64,000 nucleotides of DNA from Arthrobacter sp. EpRS71 (GCF_001512285.1 NZ_LNUV01000006.1:2402809-2466808); one strand, 5' to 3'; positions 25,469 to 34,498 are shown, numbered from the stretch's first letter. Notes: generated by a model not told the origin, from the sequence alone. Made by a program: numbers and translations.

Positions 25469-26052
25469 TGTCTGTGACCACCATGGCAACGCATAATGAG
25501 CCGCCACCCGATGAACCCAACGAGGCGCTGGTGGACGTTCTGGAGCAGACCGATCCTCTGCCCGTTACAACTGCATACCGGCGGGCAAACCAAGTGGCAG
25601 GAATCCTGTTTGCCATGCTTGGGGCGGGTTTGACCTTTGGTGGGCTATCACTGGGATTGACGGTTCGCAGTGTGCCCGGGCCTGGTCTTTTCCCGACGAT
25701 CATCGGCAGCCTCCTGATCTTTCTCGGGGTGCTTCTATTCTTCGTCGCGGTATTGGGAAAGCTCGACCGGAGTGAGGACACGTCCGTTCCGGACCGCGTG
25801 GGTGTCCGGCGGATTCTCGTCACGATTCTGGCCAGTGCCATATTCGTCTGGGCGGTCCTGTGGGCCGGATACCTGATTGCGATGACACTTTACGTTTTCG
25901 CGCTCCTGTCAGTGGTAGGCGGCCGACGCCGAATTAACAGTGCGTTAATCGCCGTCATCTTTGGTGTTGGCTCCTTCGCAGCTTTCAAGTACGGACTTGG
26001 CTTGCCGCTGCCAACAGCTGCGCTGCCATTCCTTCGGGAAATGGGGCTCTGA
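25468..26052 (+). CDS. tctB: TctB small membrane subunit (second module)
   Basis: 194 residues, four hydrophobic segments (QVAGILFAMLGAGLTFGGLS, LFPTIIGSLLIFLGVLLFFV, ILASAIFVWAVLWAGYLIAM, ALIAVIFGVGSFAAFKYGL). The N-terminal tail is acidic. It starts at an ATG that overlaps the ligK stop (TGATG) and ends two bases before tctA. Partner of the TctA encoded next. Confidence 0.88.
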   Translation: MSVTTMATHNEPPPDEPNEALVDVLEQTDPLPVTTAYRRANQVAGILFAMLGAGLTFGGLSLGLTVRSVPGPGLFPTIIGSLLIFLGVLLFFVAVLGKLDRSEDTSVPDRVGVRRILVTILASAIFVWAVLWAGYLIAMTLYVFALLSVVGGRRRINSALIAVIFGVGSFAAFKYGLGLPLPTAALPFLREMGL

Positions 26053-26054
26053 CC

Positions 26055-27566
26055 ATGGAAATTTTTGAACAGCTCCTGAACGGGCTGCTTGCGGTCCTCA
26101 CATGGGAAAACCTGCTCCTGGCCTTGATCGGCTGCGTACTCGGCATGCTAGTGGGAATTCTTCCGGGTTTTGGGCCTGCGGCTGCTGTAGCAATCCTCCT
26201 CCCGGTGACCTTCGTCCTGGGTCCTGCACCTGCACTCATCATGCTCGCCGCGATCCTCTACGGCGCGAGTTACGGCGGCACCATAACCGCTGTCCTGCTC
26301 AACGTCCCTGGCGAAACTTCGTCCGTGGCCACCACTATCGATGGCTATCAGATGGCGCTCAAGGGTCGTGCGGGGGCTGCTTTGACCATCGCGGCGCTGG
26401 GTTCTTTCGTAGGCTGCGTCGTCGGATTGCTGGGCTTCGTGGTCGCGACCCCCCTATCACGGTTTGCCCTGTCCTTCGGGGCACCAGAGTTCTTCGCGCT
26501 GACGATCCTGGGCTTGAGTTTAGTGATTGGGCTTGCGGGCAAGTCCCTGGTGAAGGCCTTGATCAGTGCGGTATTCGGGCTTTCCATCGGCATGGTGGGT
26601 ATTGACCCGCTGGCCGGCGTCCCGAGATTTACCTTCGGTCAGGCTCCGCTCCTGGACGGGATCAATTTTATTGCGGTTGTGATGGGACTTTTTGGAGTAT
26701 CCGAACTTCTGGCTACGGTCGACCACTCTGCCAAGTTTGGCCGAGCCCTGCCCGTAGGGAAGATCTGGCCGACGCGCACAGATCTGCGGCGATCAGTAGG
26801 CCCCATTCTCCGCGGCGCCCCCTTGGGGTTCCTCTTCGGATTGCTCCCCGGTTCTCCCGGCGCGGCAACTTCATTTGCTTCCTACGCCCTTGAAAAAGCC
26901 ATCTCCAAGCGCAAATCCGAATTCGGGAAAGGAGCGATAGAGGGCGTCGCCGGACCTGAAACGGCGAACAACTCGCTGGCCATCGCCGGCATGATCCCCC
27001 TCTTCACTCTCGGCGTTCCGACGTCGGCGACCACGGCAATCCTAATGGGGGCTTTCATTGTCAACGGGCTCGTACCCGGTCCGCTCCTATTTCAGAACTC
27101 CCCCGACGTGGCGTGGACCATCATTGCGAGCATGCTCGTTGGTAACGTGATCCTGCTGATCCTGAACGTCCCCTTGGTTCGGGTGTGGGTTTCCTTCCTG
27201 AAAACACCCTTCCCGGTGCTGTACGCCATAGTGTTCGGTTTCATGATACTTGGCGCCTACACGCTGGATGGAAGCGTATTCAACATTGGCGTACTGCTCG
27301 TTTTTGGACTCATAGGCTACCTCATGCGCAAAGTTGATATTCCGCTGGCACCGATGGCATTGACGATCGTCCTTGGAGAGCTGATGGAAAGCAACCTACG
27401 ACGCGCACTGGCGATCTCAGGTGGCGACCCCTCCATCTTCGTGCACAGCGGCATCTCCCTGACATTGCTGATTCTTGCCGCCTTGGCCATCGTCGGCGCG
27501 CTGATCGGCCGCATGCTCAGTAGCAGGGCCACCCGAAAGAAGGAACTGTCCGGAGCGGCCCTTTGA
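26055..27566 (+). CDS. tctA: TctA large membrane subunit (second module)
   Basis: 503 residues, about 12 helices, with the two family motifs GILPGFGPAAAVAILLPVTF and GLLPGSPGAATSFASYALEK and the loop AAILYGASYGGTITAVLLNV. It should carry a polycarboxylate for the LigJ/LigK pathway. The operon lacks its own tctC; the nearest candidate is the gene at 28530, beyond the convergent rpiR. It ends one base before the rpiR stop on the other strand. Confidence 0.95.
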   Translation: MEIFEQLLNGLLAVLTWENLLLALIGCVLGMLVGILPGFGPAAAVAILLPVTFVLGPAPALIMLAAILYGASYGGTITAVLLNVPGETSSVATTIDGYQMALKGRAGAALTIAALGSFVGCVVGLLGFVVATPLSRFALSFGAPEFFALTILGLSLVIGLAGKSLVKALISAVFGLSIGMVGIDPLAGVPRFTFGQAPLLDGINFIAVVMGLFGVSELLATVDHSAKFGRALPVGKIWPTRTDLRRSVGPILRGAPLGFLFGLLPGSPGAATSFASYALEKAISKRKSEFGKGAIEGVAGPETANNSLAIAGMIPLFTLGVPTSATTAILMGAFIVNGLVPGPLLFQNSPDVAWTIIASMLVGNVILLILNVPLVRVWVSFLKTPFPVLYAIVFGFMILGAYTLDGSVFNIGVLLVFGLIGYLMRKVDIPLAPMALTIVLGELMESNLRRALAISGGDPSIFVHSGISLTLLILAALAIVGALIGRMLSSRATRKKELSGAAL

Positions 27567-27567
27567 A

Positions 27568-28353
27568 CTAGTCCTCGACTTCCGGGTCCGCTGCTGCAAG
27601 CTGCTGCATGAGCGAGTAGTCCATGGCATAGCAAATGGTCGCAAGTACAACAAATACCCCATGCTTCAGCTCGGACCGCGGAACTGCCAGGACGTACTGC
27701 GCCTTCGGTTGCAGGGCAAGAATCGGCTGGTCCGTCACGAAAACCACGGTGGTTCCCTGCTCCAACAGAACACCTTCAAACGCACTTATGGACTCGTACT
27801 CAGTGGAAAGCAGGAAAAACAAGACGATGTCCCGAGTACCCACGGTGGCCAACTGATGGCCGAGCTCAGTACCAGTCTGATGGATCACTGTGGAAGGTAT
27901 CCCTAGAAGCGCAATTTTCCTTGCAAAGAAGTCTGCCAGGGGGCCGGCGAGCCCATTTGCTGCGAGGAACACTCGGTCGGCCCCCAGCAGCGCCTTCATG
28001 GCACCATCGATGGTTGACTGAGGAACGTGCTCTGAAACCTTTTCAAGCACCTCGATCTGACCGCGCAATACCCTGTTCAAGGACGATTCTTCGCTACCAG
28101 GCTGCTTTTCAATCTTCAGAGTGGGGCCCAAGCTGTCAGAGGCAAGTTCTAGGCGAAGTGCAAGGTACCCCGCGTACCCCAGCTTCTGGGCGAAGCGCAC
28201 GACTGTGGACTCATGCACGTTAGCCCGCTCCGCCAATTGTGCTGCCGTAAACAAGGGAGCGCCACGCCGGTCCCCGAGGAGCACCTCGCTAATCCTGAGC
28301 TCGGAAGAGGTGAGGTTACCGGGTGCATTGCTTAGCGCTTCTCGAAATCCCAC
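27568..28353 (-). CDS. RpiR/MurR-family transcriptional regulator (second)
   Basis: 261 residues from a GTG at 28353 with GAAGGAGAC just upstream. The HTH_6 domain reads AAQLAERANVHESTVVRFAQ, then KLGYAGYLALRLEL. A SIS domain follows (VFLAANGLAGPLADFFARKI, later TVVFVTDQPILAL). It is convergent with the tct/lig operon and divergent from the third tctC, so it is placed to control both. Both target promoters carry TGCA-type palindromes. Confidence 0.92.
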   Translation of the reverse strand: MGFREALSNAPGNLTSSELRISEVLLGDRRGAPLFTAAQLAERANVHESTVVRFAQKLGYAGYLALRLELASDSLGPTLKIEKQPGSEESSLNRVLRGQIEVLEKVSEHVPQSTIDGAMKALLGADRVFLAANGLAGPLADFFARKIALLGIPSTVIHQTGTELGHQLATVGTRDIVLFFLLSTEYESISAFEGVLLEQGTTVVFVTDQPILALQPKAQYVLAVPRSELKHGVFVVLATICYAMDYSLMQQLAAADPEVED

Positions 28354-28421
28354 TTATGTCTCCTTCTCCAAACGGTGAACACCCATTGCTCACCGCGCTC
28401 CATACCATCAAAAAATAACCC

Positions 28422-28460
28422 TTGACACCCTCTGCATATTTCTTGCATTATATCTGCAAG
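28422..28460 (+). promoter_or_regulatory. Promoter/operator of the third tctC
   Basis: TTGACA at 28422-28427 is a consensus -35 box. About 20 bases on, CTTGCA (28442-28447) and TGCAAG (28455-28460) form an inverted repeat around TTATATC, which overlaps the expected -10 region. An operator on the -10 implies repression. The repeat is related to elements in front of the other tct operons. Confidence 0.55.
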
Positions 28461-28529
28461 GTGCAGGAAAAATTAGCACTAGCCCCCTGCGTCTTGCGGG
28501 ACAGGCGCAAATAACCACCAGGAGATTCA

Positions 28530-29498
28530 ATGAAGAAGCTCGTCATGGCCCTTGCAGCGACCGCAGCGTTATCGCTGACGGCATGTGCCCCGGACGCCGC
28601 CCCATCGGCCGAGGCAGACTACCCAAAGGCAGGATCGACCGTCAAACTCGTCGTCCCTTTCTCTGCGGGAGGAACTACCGATATCACTGCCCGTGCATTC
28701 GCTCCGGTTCTGTCGGATGCACTGGGGGCGAATGTGGAGGTCATCAACACCCCTGGAGCCGGCGGCCAAGTCGGCCTTACCTCTCTTGCCTCCGCGGCGG
28801 CTGACGGCTACACGATCGGGTTCACCAATCTCCCGTCCAGTATCCCCACCTACCTGGTCAAAGACAGGGGAGCTACGTACACAAAGGACAGCTTTGCTCC
28901 CATCGGGGCCCTCGCGCGCACTACCAACTACTTGGCTGTCAGTGCATCCAGTTCATATGGATCCCTGAACGACCTTCTCGCAGCCGCGAAGGCAGCGCCT
29001 GGAAAAATTACAGTGGGGGTCGCTGGCGACGACGAACAGCTGGGGGTGGAGGCAGCCGCCAAGTCGGCTGGCGTGACCTTTAATATCGTCCCCTTCGATG
29101 GGGGCAGTGAGAAGACCACCGCCTTACTTGGAAAGCAGGTAGAAGCGATCGTCGGAGGCGGCACCACCATCATCCCCGGAGTCAAAAACGGAGACTTCCG
29201 GGCGCTAGGTCTCTTCGGCGGGAGCAAGGATCCATTCCTTCCGGATATCCCCACGTTCAAAGACCAGGGCATTGACATTGATATCAACGGCTACCTCGTT
29301 GTATCAGCACCTGCAGGGACGCCGGAACCTGTCCTCGAGCGCATCGAAGATGCAATTGAAAAAGCCACCACAGACAGCAAGTTCCGAGATCTCGTCAATG
29401 CTGGCTTCCAGGAGCCGTTGTTCGTGCCTGGAAGCGAGATCTCTCAGAAGTGGTCGGACCAACAAGCAACCTTTGAAACTCAGTTAGCGGCCAAGTAG
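28530..29498 (+). CDS. tctC: TctC substrate-binding lipoprotein (third)
   Basis: 322 residues with a lipoprotein signal (MKKLVMALAATAALSL, then TAC). Family blocks: VKLVVPFSAGGTTDITARAF, VEVINTPGAGGQVGLTSLAS, the aspartate region LPDIPTFKDQGIDIDINGYL and PEPVLERIEDAIEKA. More divergent from the other two TctCs than they are from each other. It probably serves the TctAB pair encoded at 25468-27566, with the rpiR gene in between. Followed by a hairpin terminator and a USP gene. Confidence 0.93.
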   Translation: MKKLVMALAATAALSLTACAPDAAPSAEADYPKAGSTVKLVVPFSAGGTTDITARAFAPVLSDALGANVEVINTPGAGGQVGLTSLASAAADGYTIGFTNLPSSIPTYLVKDRGATYTKDSFAPIGALARTTNYLAVSASSSYGSLNDLLAAAKAAPGKITVGVAGDDEQLGVEAAAKSAGVTFNIVPFDGGSEKTTALLGKQVEAIVGGGTTIIPGVKNGDFRALGLFGGSKDPFLPDIPTFKDQGIDIDINGYLVVSAPAGTPEPVLERIEDAIEKATTDSKFRDLVNAGFQEPLFVPGSEISQKWSDQQATFETQLAAK

Positions 29499-29512
29499 CC
29501 CAACACAGCCGC

Positions 29513-29538
29513 CAGGGCCCCACAGGCGTAGGGCCCTG
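29513..29538 (+). terminator. Hairpin after tctC
   Basis: CAGGGCCC (29513-29520) pairs with GGGCCCTG (29531-29538) around a 10-base loop, 14 bases after the tctC stop. It is followed by CCTCG and not a U-run, so partial termination is most likely. Confidence 0.5.
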
Positions 29539-29660
29539 CCTCGTCGACCAGTGCTAACGGAAGGGACGTTTACGGGGCCGCAGTATTCAGAGCTGGTGCT
29601 TCGGAGGCCCCGAAATGCACAAAAGTAGCAATTATTATCACGGAAAGCAGAGAGAAGCTC

Positions 29661-30059
29661 ATGGCAGTTGTTGTCGGGTATATCCCCACAGTTGAAGGCG
29701 AAGCAGCCCTGAAGCGGGCTGTTCTTGAGGCGAGACTACGCAACACACGCCTAATTCTGGTCAATCTTCAGCAAAACGAGTCTCTGTCAGACGCTCGTTC
29801 GGCCTCTGAGCAGTCTCTAGCCGAGCTTCATAAGCAACTCGTTGCATCTGGAACGGAAGTCGAAACAATCTCCGCACCCGCCACGCACACCAGCGAGGCA
29901 CTTATAGAAATCGCTGCCACCCACAGTGCGGACCTGCTGGTCATCGGCATACGCCGCCGAAGCGCCGTCGGAAAACTATTGATGGGCAGCACGGCGCTGG
30001 AGATTCTAACGGGTGCTCCCTGCCCGGTACTCAGTGTTCGGCCAACCGGCGGGCAATGA
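29661..30059 (+). CDS. Universal stress protein
   Basis: 132 residues. VVVGYIPTVEGEAALKRAV at the start and VIGIRRRSAVGKLLMGSTAL near the end give a complete ATP-binding USP domain. Nearest relative in the window is the USP at 15842. Lies between the third tctC and small protein B, on the same strand. A weak site (AAAGCAGAGAGAAG) precedes the ATG. Confidence 0.9.
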   Translation: MAVVVGYIPTVEGEAALKRAVLEARLRNTRLILVNLQQNESLSDARSASEQSLAELHKQLVASGTEVETISAPATHTSEALIEIAATHSADLLVIGIRRRSAVGKLLMGSTALEILTGAPCPVLSVRPTGGQ

Positions 30060-30152
30060 CCCGCACCCCTCAAACACTCCAGCCGACCAGTCCCCGGCGG
30101 TCTGTCGGACTGGAAACAGCCCCTTGTTTCCCAGAGAAATGCAAACGTAGAA

Positions 30153-30395
30153 ATGACGGAAAACCGGAACCCCGCCCCACCGCACTTCCGGAAGACAGGA
30201 GACTGGCAGACGACAAGAGGCAAAACGGTGGTGCTGCGCACACAAGAAACTTTTGTCCGCCAAGGTGTTGTCGAGGACGTCATGCCCAACTCAGAGGGGC
30301 TATGGCTCAGGAGCACCCCCACCCGGCCAAGAGAGTATTTTGACAAGGCAAGCGGATTCGAGTTGTGGATCCCGACTTTCGGAAGCAGTGCCTGA
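30153..30395 (+). CDS. Small conserved protein, three-copy family (member B)
   Basis: 80 residues. The core aligns with members A (13841) and C (36945): GDWQTTRGKTVVLR, then RQGVVEDVMPNSEGLWLR, a proline/arginine stretch and FDKASGFELWIP. The block MPNS followed three residues on by LWL is identical to member A. The first 15 residues are proline-rich and not shared. It starts 93 bases after the USP stop and is probably on its transcript. No known domain recognised; a small beta barrel is inferred from the pattern. Confidence 0.65.
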   Translation: MTENRNPAPPHFRKTGDWQTTRGKTVVLRTQETFVRQGVVEDVMPNSEGLWLRSTPTRPREYFDKASGFELWIPTFGSSA

Positions 30396-30677
30396 GAAGG
30401 GTGCCCTGCCCGCGAACACCTTCCGCTTCGGCATCACAGTCCGCGATTAGGAAGCCAGCCCGACGTACGGCCGTGCGCCCTCGTCTTCGTTGTTTCGTGA
30501 CCAACCGCCGGACCGCCGTCTTGCCAGATCGAGCTGCCCCGGTCGAACAGGGCGGCTTCGGTCCCTTGAATGGGCCGGTCGTGACAACCTCTGATGAATT
30601 GGCGCAGTAAGCCTGTCGTCCGGCGACCCTCACGTGCTGACCGTCTTGGCCGCGGTCACGGCGGATGCATGTCAGGG
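30396..30677. other. Intergenic stretch, nothing recognised
   Basis: Sits between two convergent transcription units. Short open frames exist on both strands without family features or ribosome sites. No perfect hairpin was found. Confidence 0.3.
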
Positions 30678-32414
30678 CTACCGTGCGATGATCGGCAGAA
30701 TCAACCTGCTGCTGTTCAAGGGGCCGTGGTGAACTCGATTACTGGCCGCTACTGCGGCGTCAACGGACTCGTGCGCAATGATGCCACCGGTATTCGTGTT
30801 GCGGTCGAAGCGCGGAAAGTTGCTGCTGGAAATGTCGAGACGTAGACGGTGCCCCGGGAGGAAAACATTCGATGTAAGCCCCATGTTGACTGTGACCTCG
30901 TAGACCTCCTCCGGAACGAGAGGGCTAGGAGTGGAAAGGCCGCCACGGTAGCGCAGGCGCAGCATTCCATCACAGAGGTTAAAGGCTCGGCCATCGGGGA
31001 ACACGTCGATCAGCTTCGCTGTGATATCAGTGTCCACGGCACTGGAAGACATGAACACCTTCAACTCGACATGGCCGGTCACCTCGAGTGACTTCTCGAG
31101 GACCGGAGTCACATAACATAGGACGTCCTCGCGCCCATCGACTTTAGACTGATCGACGGGACCAATCAGCCCTGGTTGCGCCGGTAGGAGCGCTCCGCCG
31201 GCCGTGGGGACCGGGTCGTGGGGATTGTAGATGAACTCATCAAAAGTATCGCGTTCGGGCAAGGTGACCTGCAGTACTCCGTCACCATGACGAGTTGCTG
31301 CCGCACCACCGCTGTCCAGGTAGTAACCGACGTACCTAGTGTCGGGAAGGGGCCAGTCGACCTCGTTACGCCATCGGTCGATGCCCATCACGAATATCCG
31401 TACCCGGGGTGCGGGCGCGGTCAACGGAACACCGCGCAGGTTCTCATCGAAAAAGGCAATGTGCTCTGCAGAAATGTCGGCTTCGGCACGGATCCCATAA
31501 GACCGATCGGCGAACCGGCCGGTAAAGCTTGTGTGATCCCAGGGCCCGATGAGAAGCCGTGATTTCTCGCGGGCCTCTTCGGATCCGCCGTGCCTCCGAA
31601 CACCAATGAATCCTCCGACGGTTCCGCTGACTTTCAGGTCGTACCAGCCGCCTATCGAGAAGACTGGCACAGAAACTTTCGACATGATCTCGGGTCCGGA
31701 CCAGTCTTGTCTCTTCCAATACTCGTCGAATCCAGGGTGGGCGATGAAATCGTCAAACCAGCGTCCCGTACCGTGAACAGGAAGATCTGCGAGGGGCGTA
31801 AAGCTGTTGAGCTCCAGCGGATCGAGGAGTGCGCCGTCGAGACGTTCTTGGGATGCCGGATTATGGCCCGGGTCCGATATCGAATTGCGGCGCTCTTGCC
31901 CGGAATACATCAAAGCATTCCACCAAGTGTTCAGGCTGAGGGACATCGCTCCGCCCTGTGAATACCAAGCATCCCTGTACCAATCCAGTGCCGCAGTTGT
32001 GGGAATTATTGCGCGAAGTCCCGGAGTGCCGCTGATTGCCAAAGCCCACTGAACCATGCCCATGTACGATTGCCCGTACATGGCCACTGTGCCATCTGAC
32101 CAGCTCTGCTCGCGCACCCAAGCGACCGTATCCTGCCCATCCACGATCTCGTTGAGTTTCGGCTCAAATATTCCGTCGGACATTCCCGTCCCTCGAGCGT
32201 CCTGGATGACCACCGCATATCCCGCATTGATCAGCGGCATCAGTGAAGGAGTGGGGCTGTTGTGACCGCCGAATTGGTGCGTCGCTCGCCTGTCATACGG
32301 GGTACGGAGTAGCAGTGTCGGTGTCCGGCCTTCCAAAGGACGCCACACATCAGCCACGAGTGTCACACCATCGCGTGTCACCAAAGGAACATTCGGGTGA
32401 TACAGATGCGTCAT
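30678..32414 (-). CDS. CocE/NonD-family serine hydrolase (X-Pro dipeptidyl-peptidase S15 type)
   Basis: 578 residues from the ATG at 32414, preferred over 32447 because GAGGAGCGA precedes it. Alpha/beta-hydrolase domain with nucleophile GQSYMG (Ser about 116, matching the cocaine-esterase position), oxyanion region TPYDR, acid in GGWYDLKVSG and His in LIGPWDHTSF. The C-terminal jelly-roll is typical (DTDITAKLIDVFPDGRAFNL, HRLRLDISSSNFPRFDRN). These enzymes hydrolyse esters or amides of small acyl groups. It follows caiB and the DinB-like gene on the minus strand and may release the acid used by the itaconate-type module. Confidence 0.9.
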   Translation of the reverse strand: MTHLYHPNVPLVTRDGVTLVADVWRPLEGRTPTLLLRTPYDRRATHQFGGHNSPTPSLMPLINAGYAVVIQDARGTGMSDGIFEPKLNEIVDGQDTVAWVREQSWSDGTVAMYGQSYMGMVQWALAISGTPGLRAIIPTTAALDWYRDAWYSQGGAMSLSLNTWWNALMYSGQERRNSISDPGHNPASQERLDGALLDPLELNSFTPLADLPVHGTGRWFDDFIAHPGFDEYWKRQDWSGPEIMSKVSVPVFSIGGWYDLKVSGTVGGFIGVRRHGGSEEAREKSRLLIGPWDHTSFTGRFADRSYGIRAEADISAEHIAFFDENLRGVPLTAPAPRVRIFVMGIDRWRNEVDWPLPDTRYVGYYLDSGGAAATRHGDGVLQVTLPERDTFDEFIYNPHDPVPTAGGALLPAQPGLIGPVDQSKVDGREDVLCYVTPVLEKSLEVTGHVELKVFMSSSAVDTDITAKLIDVFPDGRAFNLCDGMLRLRYRGGLSTPSPLVPEEVYEVTVNMGLTSNVFLPGHRLRLDISSSNFPRFDRNTNTGGIIAHESVDAAVAASNRVHHGPLNSSRLILPIIAR

Positions 32415-32522
32415 TCGCTCCTCGTTTGCGAACATGCCCCTCGCCATCTGGCGAAGGGCCCCGTATGGCCATTGCTGGATTGCCTCGTCGGTAGATTTGT
32501 GCCTAAATTTTTCAACCCTGTC

Positions 32523-33191
32523 CTACGGAAACGCCCTTGATTCCGGATCATCGAGGATGACCTTCTGAATCACGGCGTGAAAGCACCGGGTGTCTACTTC
32601 CGACAGTCGTATCTCACGATGAAGATAGGCGTCCAGTTCCAAAATGTCGGCGTCGCCGCCTTCCGCCCAAAAATGCAGCCACAATTCATCAAGTCTGAGC
32701 AGATCCCCCTCCAACAAGCTGCGTGCGGCTTCCACGGATGTTTCCTCCTGAGAAGGGATCGCAGGCTCAGAAGGATCGGCGCCGTGTGGGAGAACAGCTA
32801 TTCGAGATAAGCGCTGCCGTTGATCGGGCCGGGGCTGCATATCGTTCGTGACGAGGAGGTCTTTCGTGATATCCCTTTCCCCCCTTTCGGAGTGAGGGAC
32901 CTTGGCAGGGAATGGCCGGCCGAAGTCCGTAAATACGGATCCCTTCGAGGCCCTCAACCTTGCCAGGAGTGGCTCCATCGGGCCCGAGGCAGTGGACTCT
33001 TCGGCTATGTCCCGGATAAGGGGCCGGCCGAGAAGGACATGGCCGATCCAGAGCTCAATGACTCCGAGGCTGTGGGTGACGATGGCATGCGGGCTGTTCG
33101 CATTCGGCATCGCAGGTTTCCGGTTGGCGAGCCCGTCCCCGAGTTCCTCGAGCACAGATGCCATTCTGCCCAAGGCAGAGCAAATCGCCAT
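32523..33191 (-). CDS. DinB-like protein with unusual C-terminus (possibly frameshifted composite)
   Basis: 222 residues from the ATG at 33191. The first 75 residues (ALGRMASVLEELGDGLANRK, then ANSPHAIVTHSLGVIELWIG) look like DinB/DUF664 four-helix proteins, some of which are mycothiol-dependent enzymes; the His in THSLG would be a metal ligand. The next 40 residues do not fit the family. The final 80 (LLEGDLLRLDELWLHFWAEG, then ADILELDAYLHREIRLS) look like a separate small helical actinobacterial protein. A frameshift or a fusion is likely. It lies between caiB and the CocE-type hydrolase. Confidence 0.5.
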   Translation of the reverse strand: MAICSALGRMASVLEELGDGLANRKPAMPNANSPHAIVTHSLGVIELWIGHVLLGRPLIRDIAEESTASGPMEPLLARLRASKGSVFTDFGRPFPAKVPHSERGERDITKDLLVTNDMQPRPDQRQRLSRIAVLPHGADPSEPAIPSQEETSVEAARSLLEGDLLRLDELWLHFWAEGGDADILELDAYLHREIRLSEVDTRCFHAVIQKVILDDPESRAFP

Positions 33192-33301
33192 GACCTGACG
33201 TACCCGCCCACGGTGCTGCGCGGTGCGTCCAAATGAATAGCTTTTCAAGGATTTCCGAGAGGAGGGAAAGCGGCTTCCAGCGAAATGCGGCACGGCGTGA
33301 A

Positions 33302-34498
33302 TCAGATTCGCGTCGTGTTTAGCCACTGCAGTACCGCTTCTGTGTGTTCGCCCAGGTCTGGAACCGGCAAGAGCGAGGGAGTTTCTCCGTCGAAGGTGAC
33401 CGGCGGGATGAGGGCCTGTATTTCGCCTGCAGGAGTTGACACAGGAGCCCATCGTTTGCGTGCCTCCAGTTGTGGGTGGGTGGCGAAGGACGACATTGTG
33501 CGCTGCTCGGCATACGCAATCGGGGCCCTTTCAAGCCGCGCCACGGCCTCCTCGACGGACAGTTCCGAAAAAACGGAACTGATGATCCGGTCTAGCTGAT
33601 CCCGGTTCTCCACCCTTCGGTAGTTGCTGGAGAAGCGCGGGTCTTCGCGCAGTTCGGGCTGTTCCAGGACCACGGTGCAGAAGTTTTCCCATTCGCGTTC
33701 GTTCTGCAGGCCAAGGTTGATCACGGTGCCGTCCGCTACGGTGAAAGGTCCGTAGGGGGCAATAGTGGCATGGCTTGCTCCGGTGCGGGCCGGCGCCGTA
33801 CCGCCGTACATGGTGTAGAGCAGGGGATAGCCCATCCACTCCCCCAGCGCCTCGAGCATCGAAATTTCCAGGTTGGCTCCCTGGCCCGTTTGTTCTTTGC
33901 GTAAGAGCGCGGTGAGCATTCCGGAGTACGCGTACATGCCCGTGGCGACGTCGGCAATGGACAGGCCAACCTTCGAAGGAGTTTCATCTGTACCCGTGAT
34001 TGAAACCAGCCCCGTCTCGCACTGAATTAACAGGTCGTAGGCCTTCTTGGCCGAATAAGGCCCGCCCGATCCATATCCCGAAATGTCACAAGTGATCAGG
34101 TCCGGCCGGGTTTTGGCCAGCTCATCGGCACCGATGCCCAAGCGGGCTGCAGCCCCGGGCGCCAAATTTTGGACCAGGACATCGGCCCTGTCCACGAGCT
34201 GCCGAAGGATTTCAGCGCCCTCGGCCGTCTTCACGTCGATGGCTACGCTCTCTTTGCCTCGGTTGAGCCAGACAAAGTGACTTGCCAGGCCCTTGACGGT
34301 TGTGTCGTAGCCGCGGGCCAGATCACCGGCGCCTGGTCGTTCGACCTTGATGACCCGGGCACCGAGATCTGCCAGTTGTCTTGTCGCAAAAGGGGCCGCG
34401 ACGGCCTGTTCCAACGAAACGACTACGACCCCGTGCAATGGACCAGGGCGAGATGTGGAAGAGGGGTCAGAAAGCGAGGAACTGTTGCGTAGCTGCAT
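33302..34498 (-). CDS. CaiB/BaiF family III CoA-transferase
   Basis: 398 residues from the ATG at 34498, preceded by GAAGG; the upstream extension has no ribosome site. RPGPLHGVVVVSLEQAVAAP begins the CoA-binding domain, ADLGARVIKVERPGAGDLAR follows, and the catalytic Asp lies in KKAYDLLIQ (about residue 155). It transfers CoA from a donor such as succinyl-CoA to a carboxylic acid. Divergent lysR and the MaoC and CitE-like genes beyond it form the set known for itaconate breakdown (Ict, Ich, Ccl), so itaconate, mesaconate or citramalate is the likely acceptor. A broken copy of its 5' part is at 4482-4721. Confidence 0.9.
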   Translation of the reverse strand: MQLRNSSSLSDPSSTSRPGPLHGVVVVSLEQAVAAPFATRQLADLGARVIKVERPGAGDLARGYDTTVKGLASHFVWLNRGKESVAIDVKTAEGAEILRQLVDRADVLVQNLAPGAAARLGIGADELAKTRPDLITCDISGYGSGGPYSAKKAYDLLIQCETGLVSITGTDETPSKVGLSIADVATGMYAYSGMLTALLRKEQTGQGANLEISMLEALGEWMGYPLLYTMYGGTAPARTGASHATIAPYGPFTVADGTVINLGLQNEREWENFCTVVLEQPELREDPRFSSNYRRVENRDQLDRIISSVFSELSVEEAVARLERAPIAYAEQRTMSSFATHPQLEARKRWAPVSTPAGEIQALIPPVTFDGETPSLLPVPDLGEHTEAVLQWLNTTRI

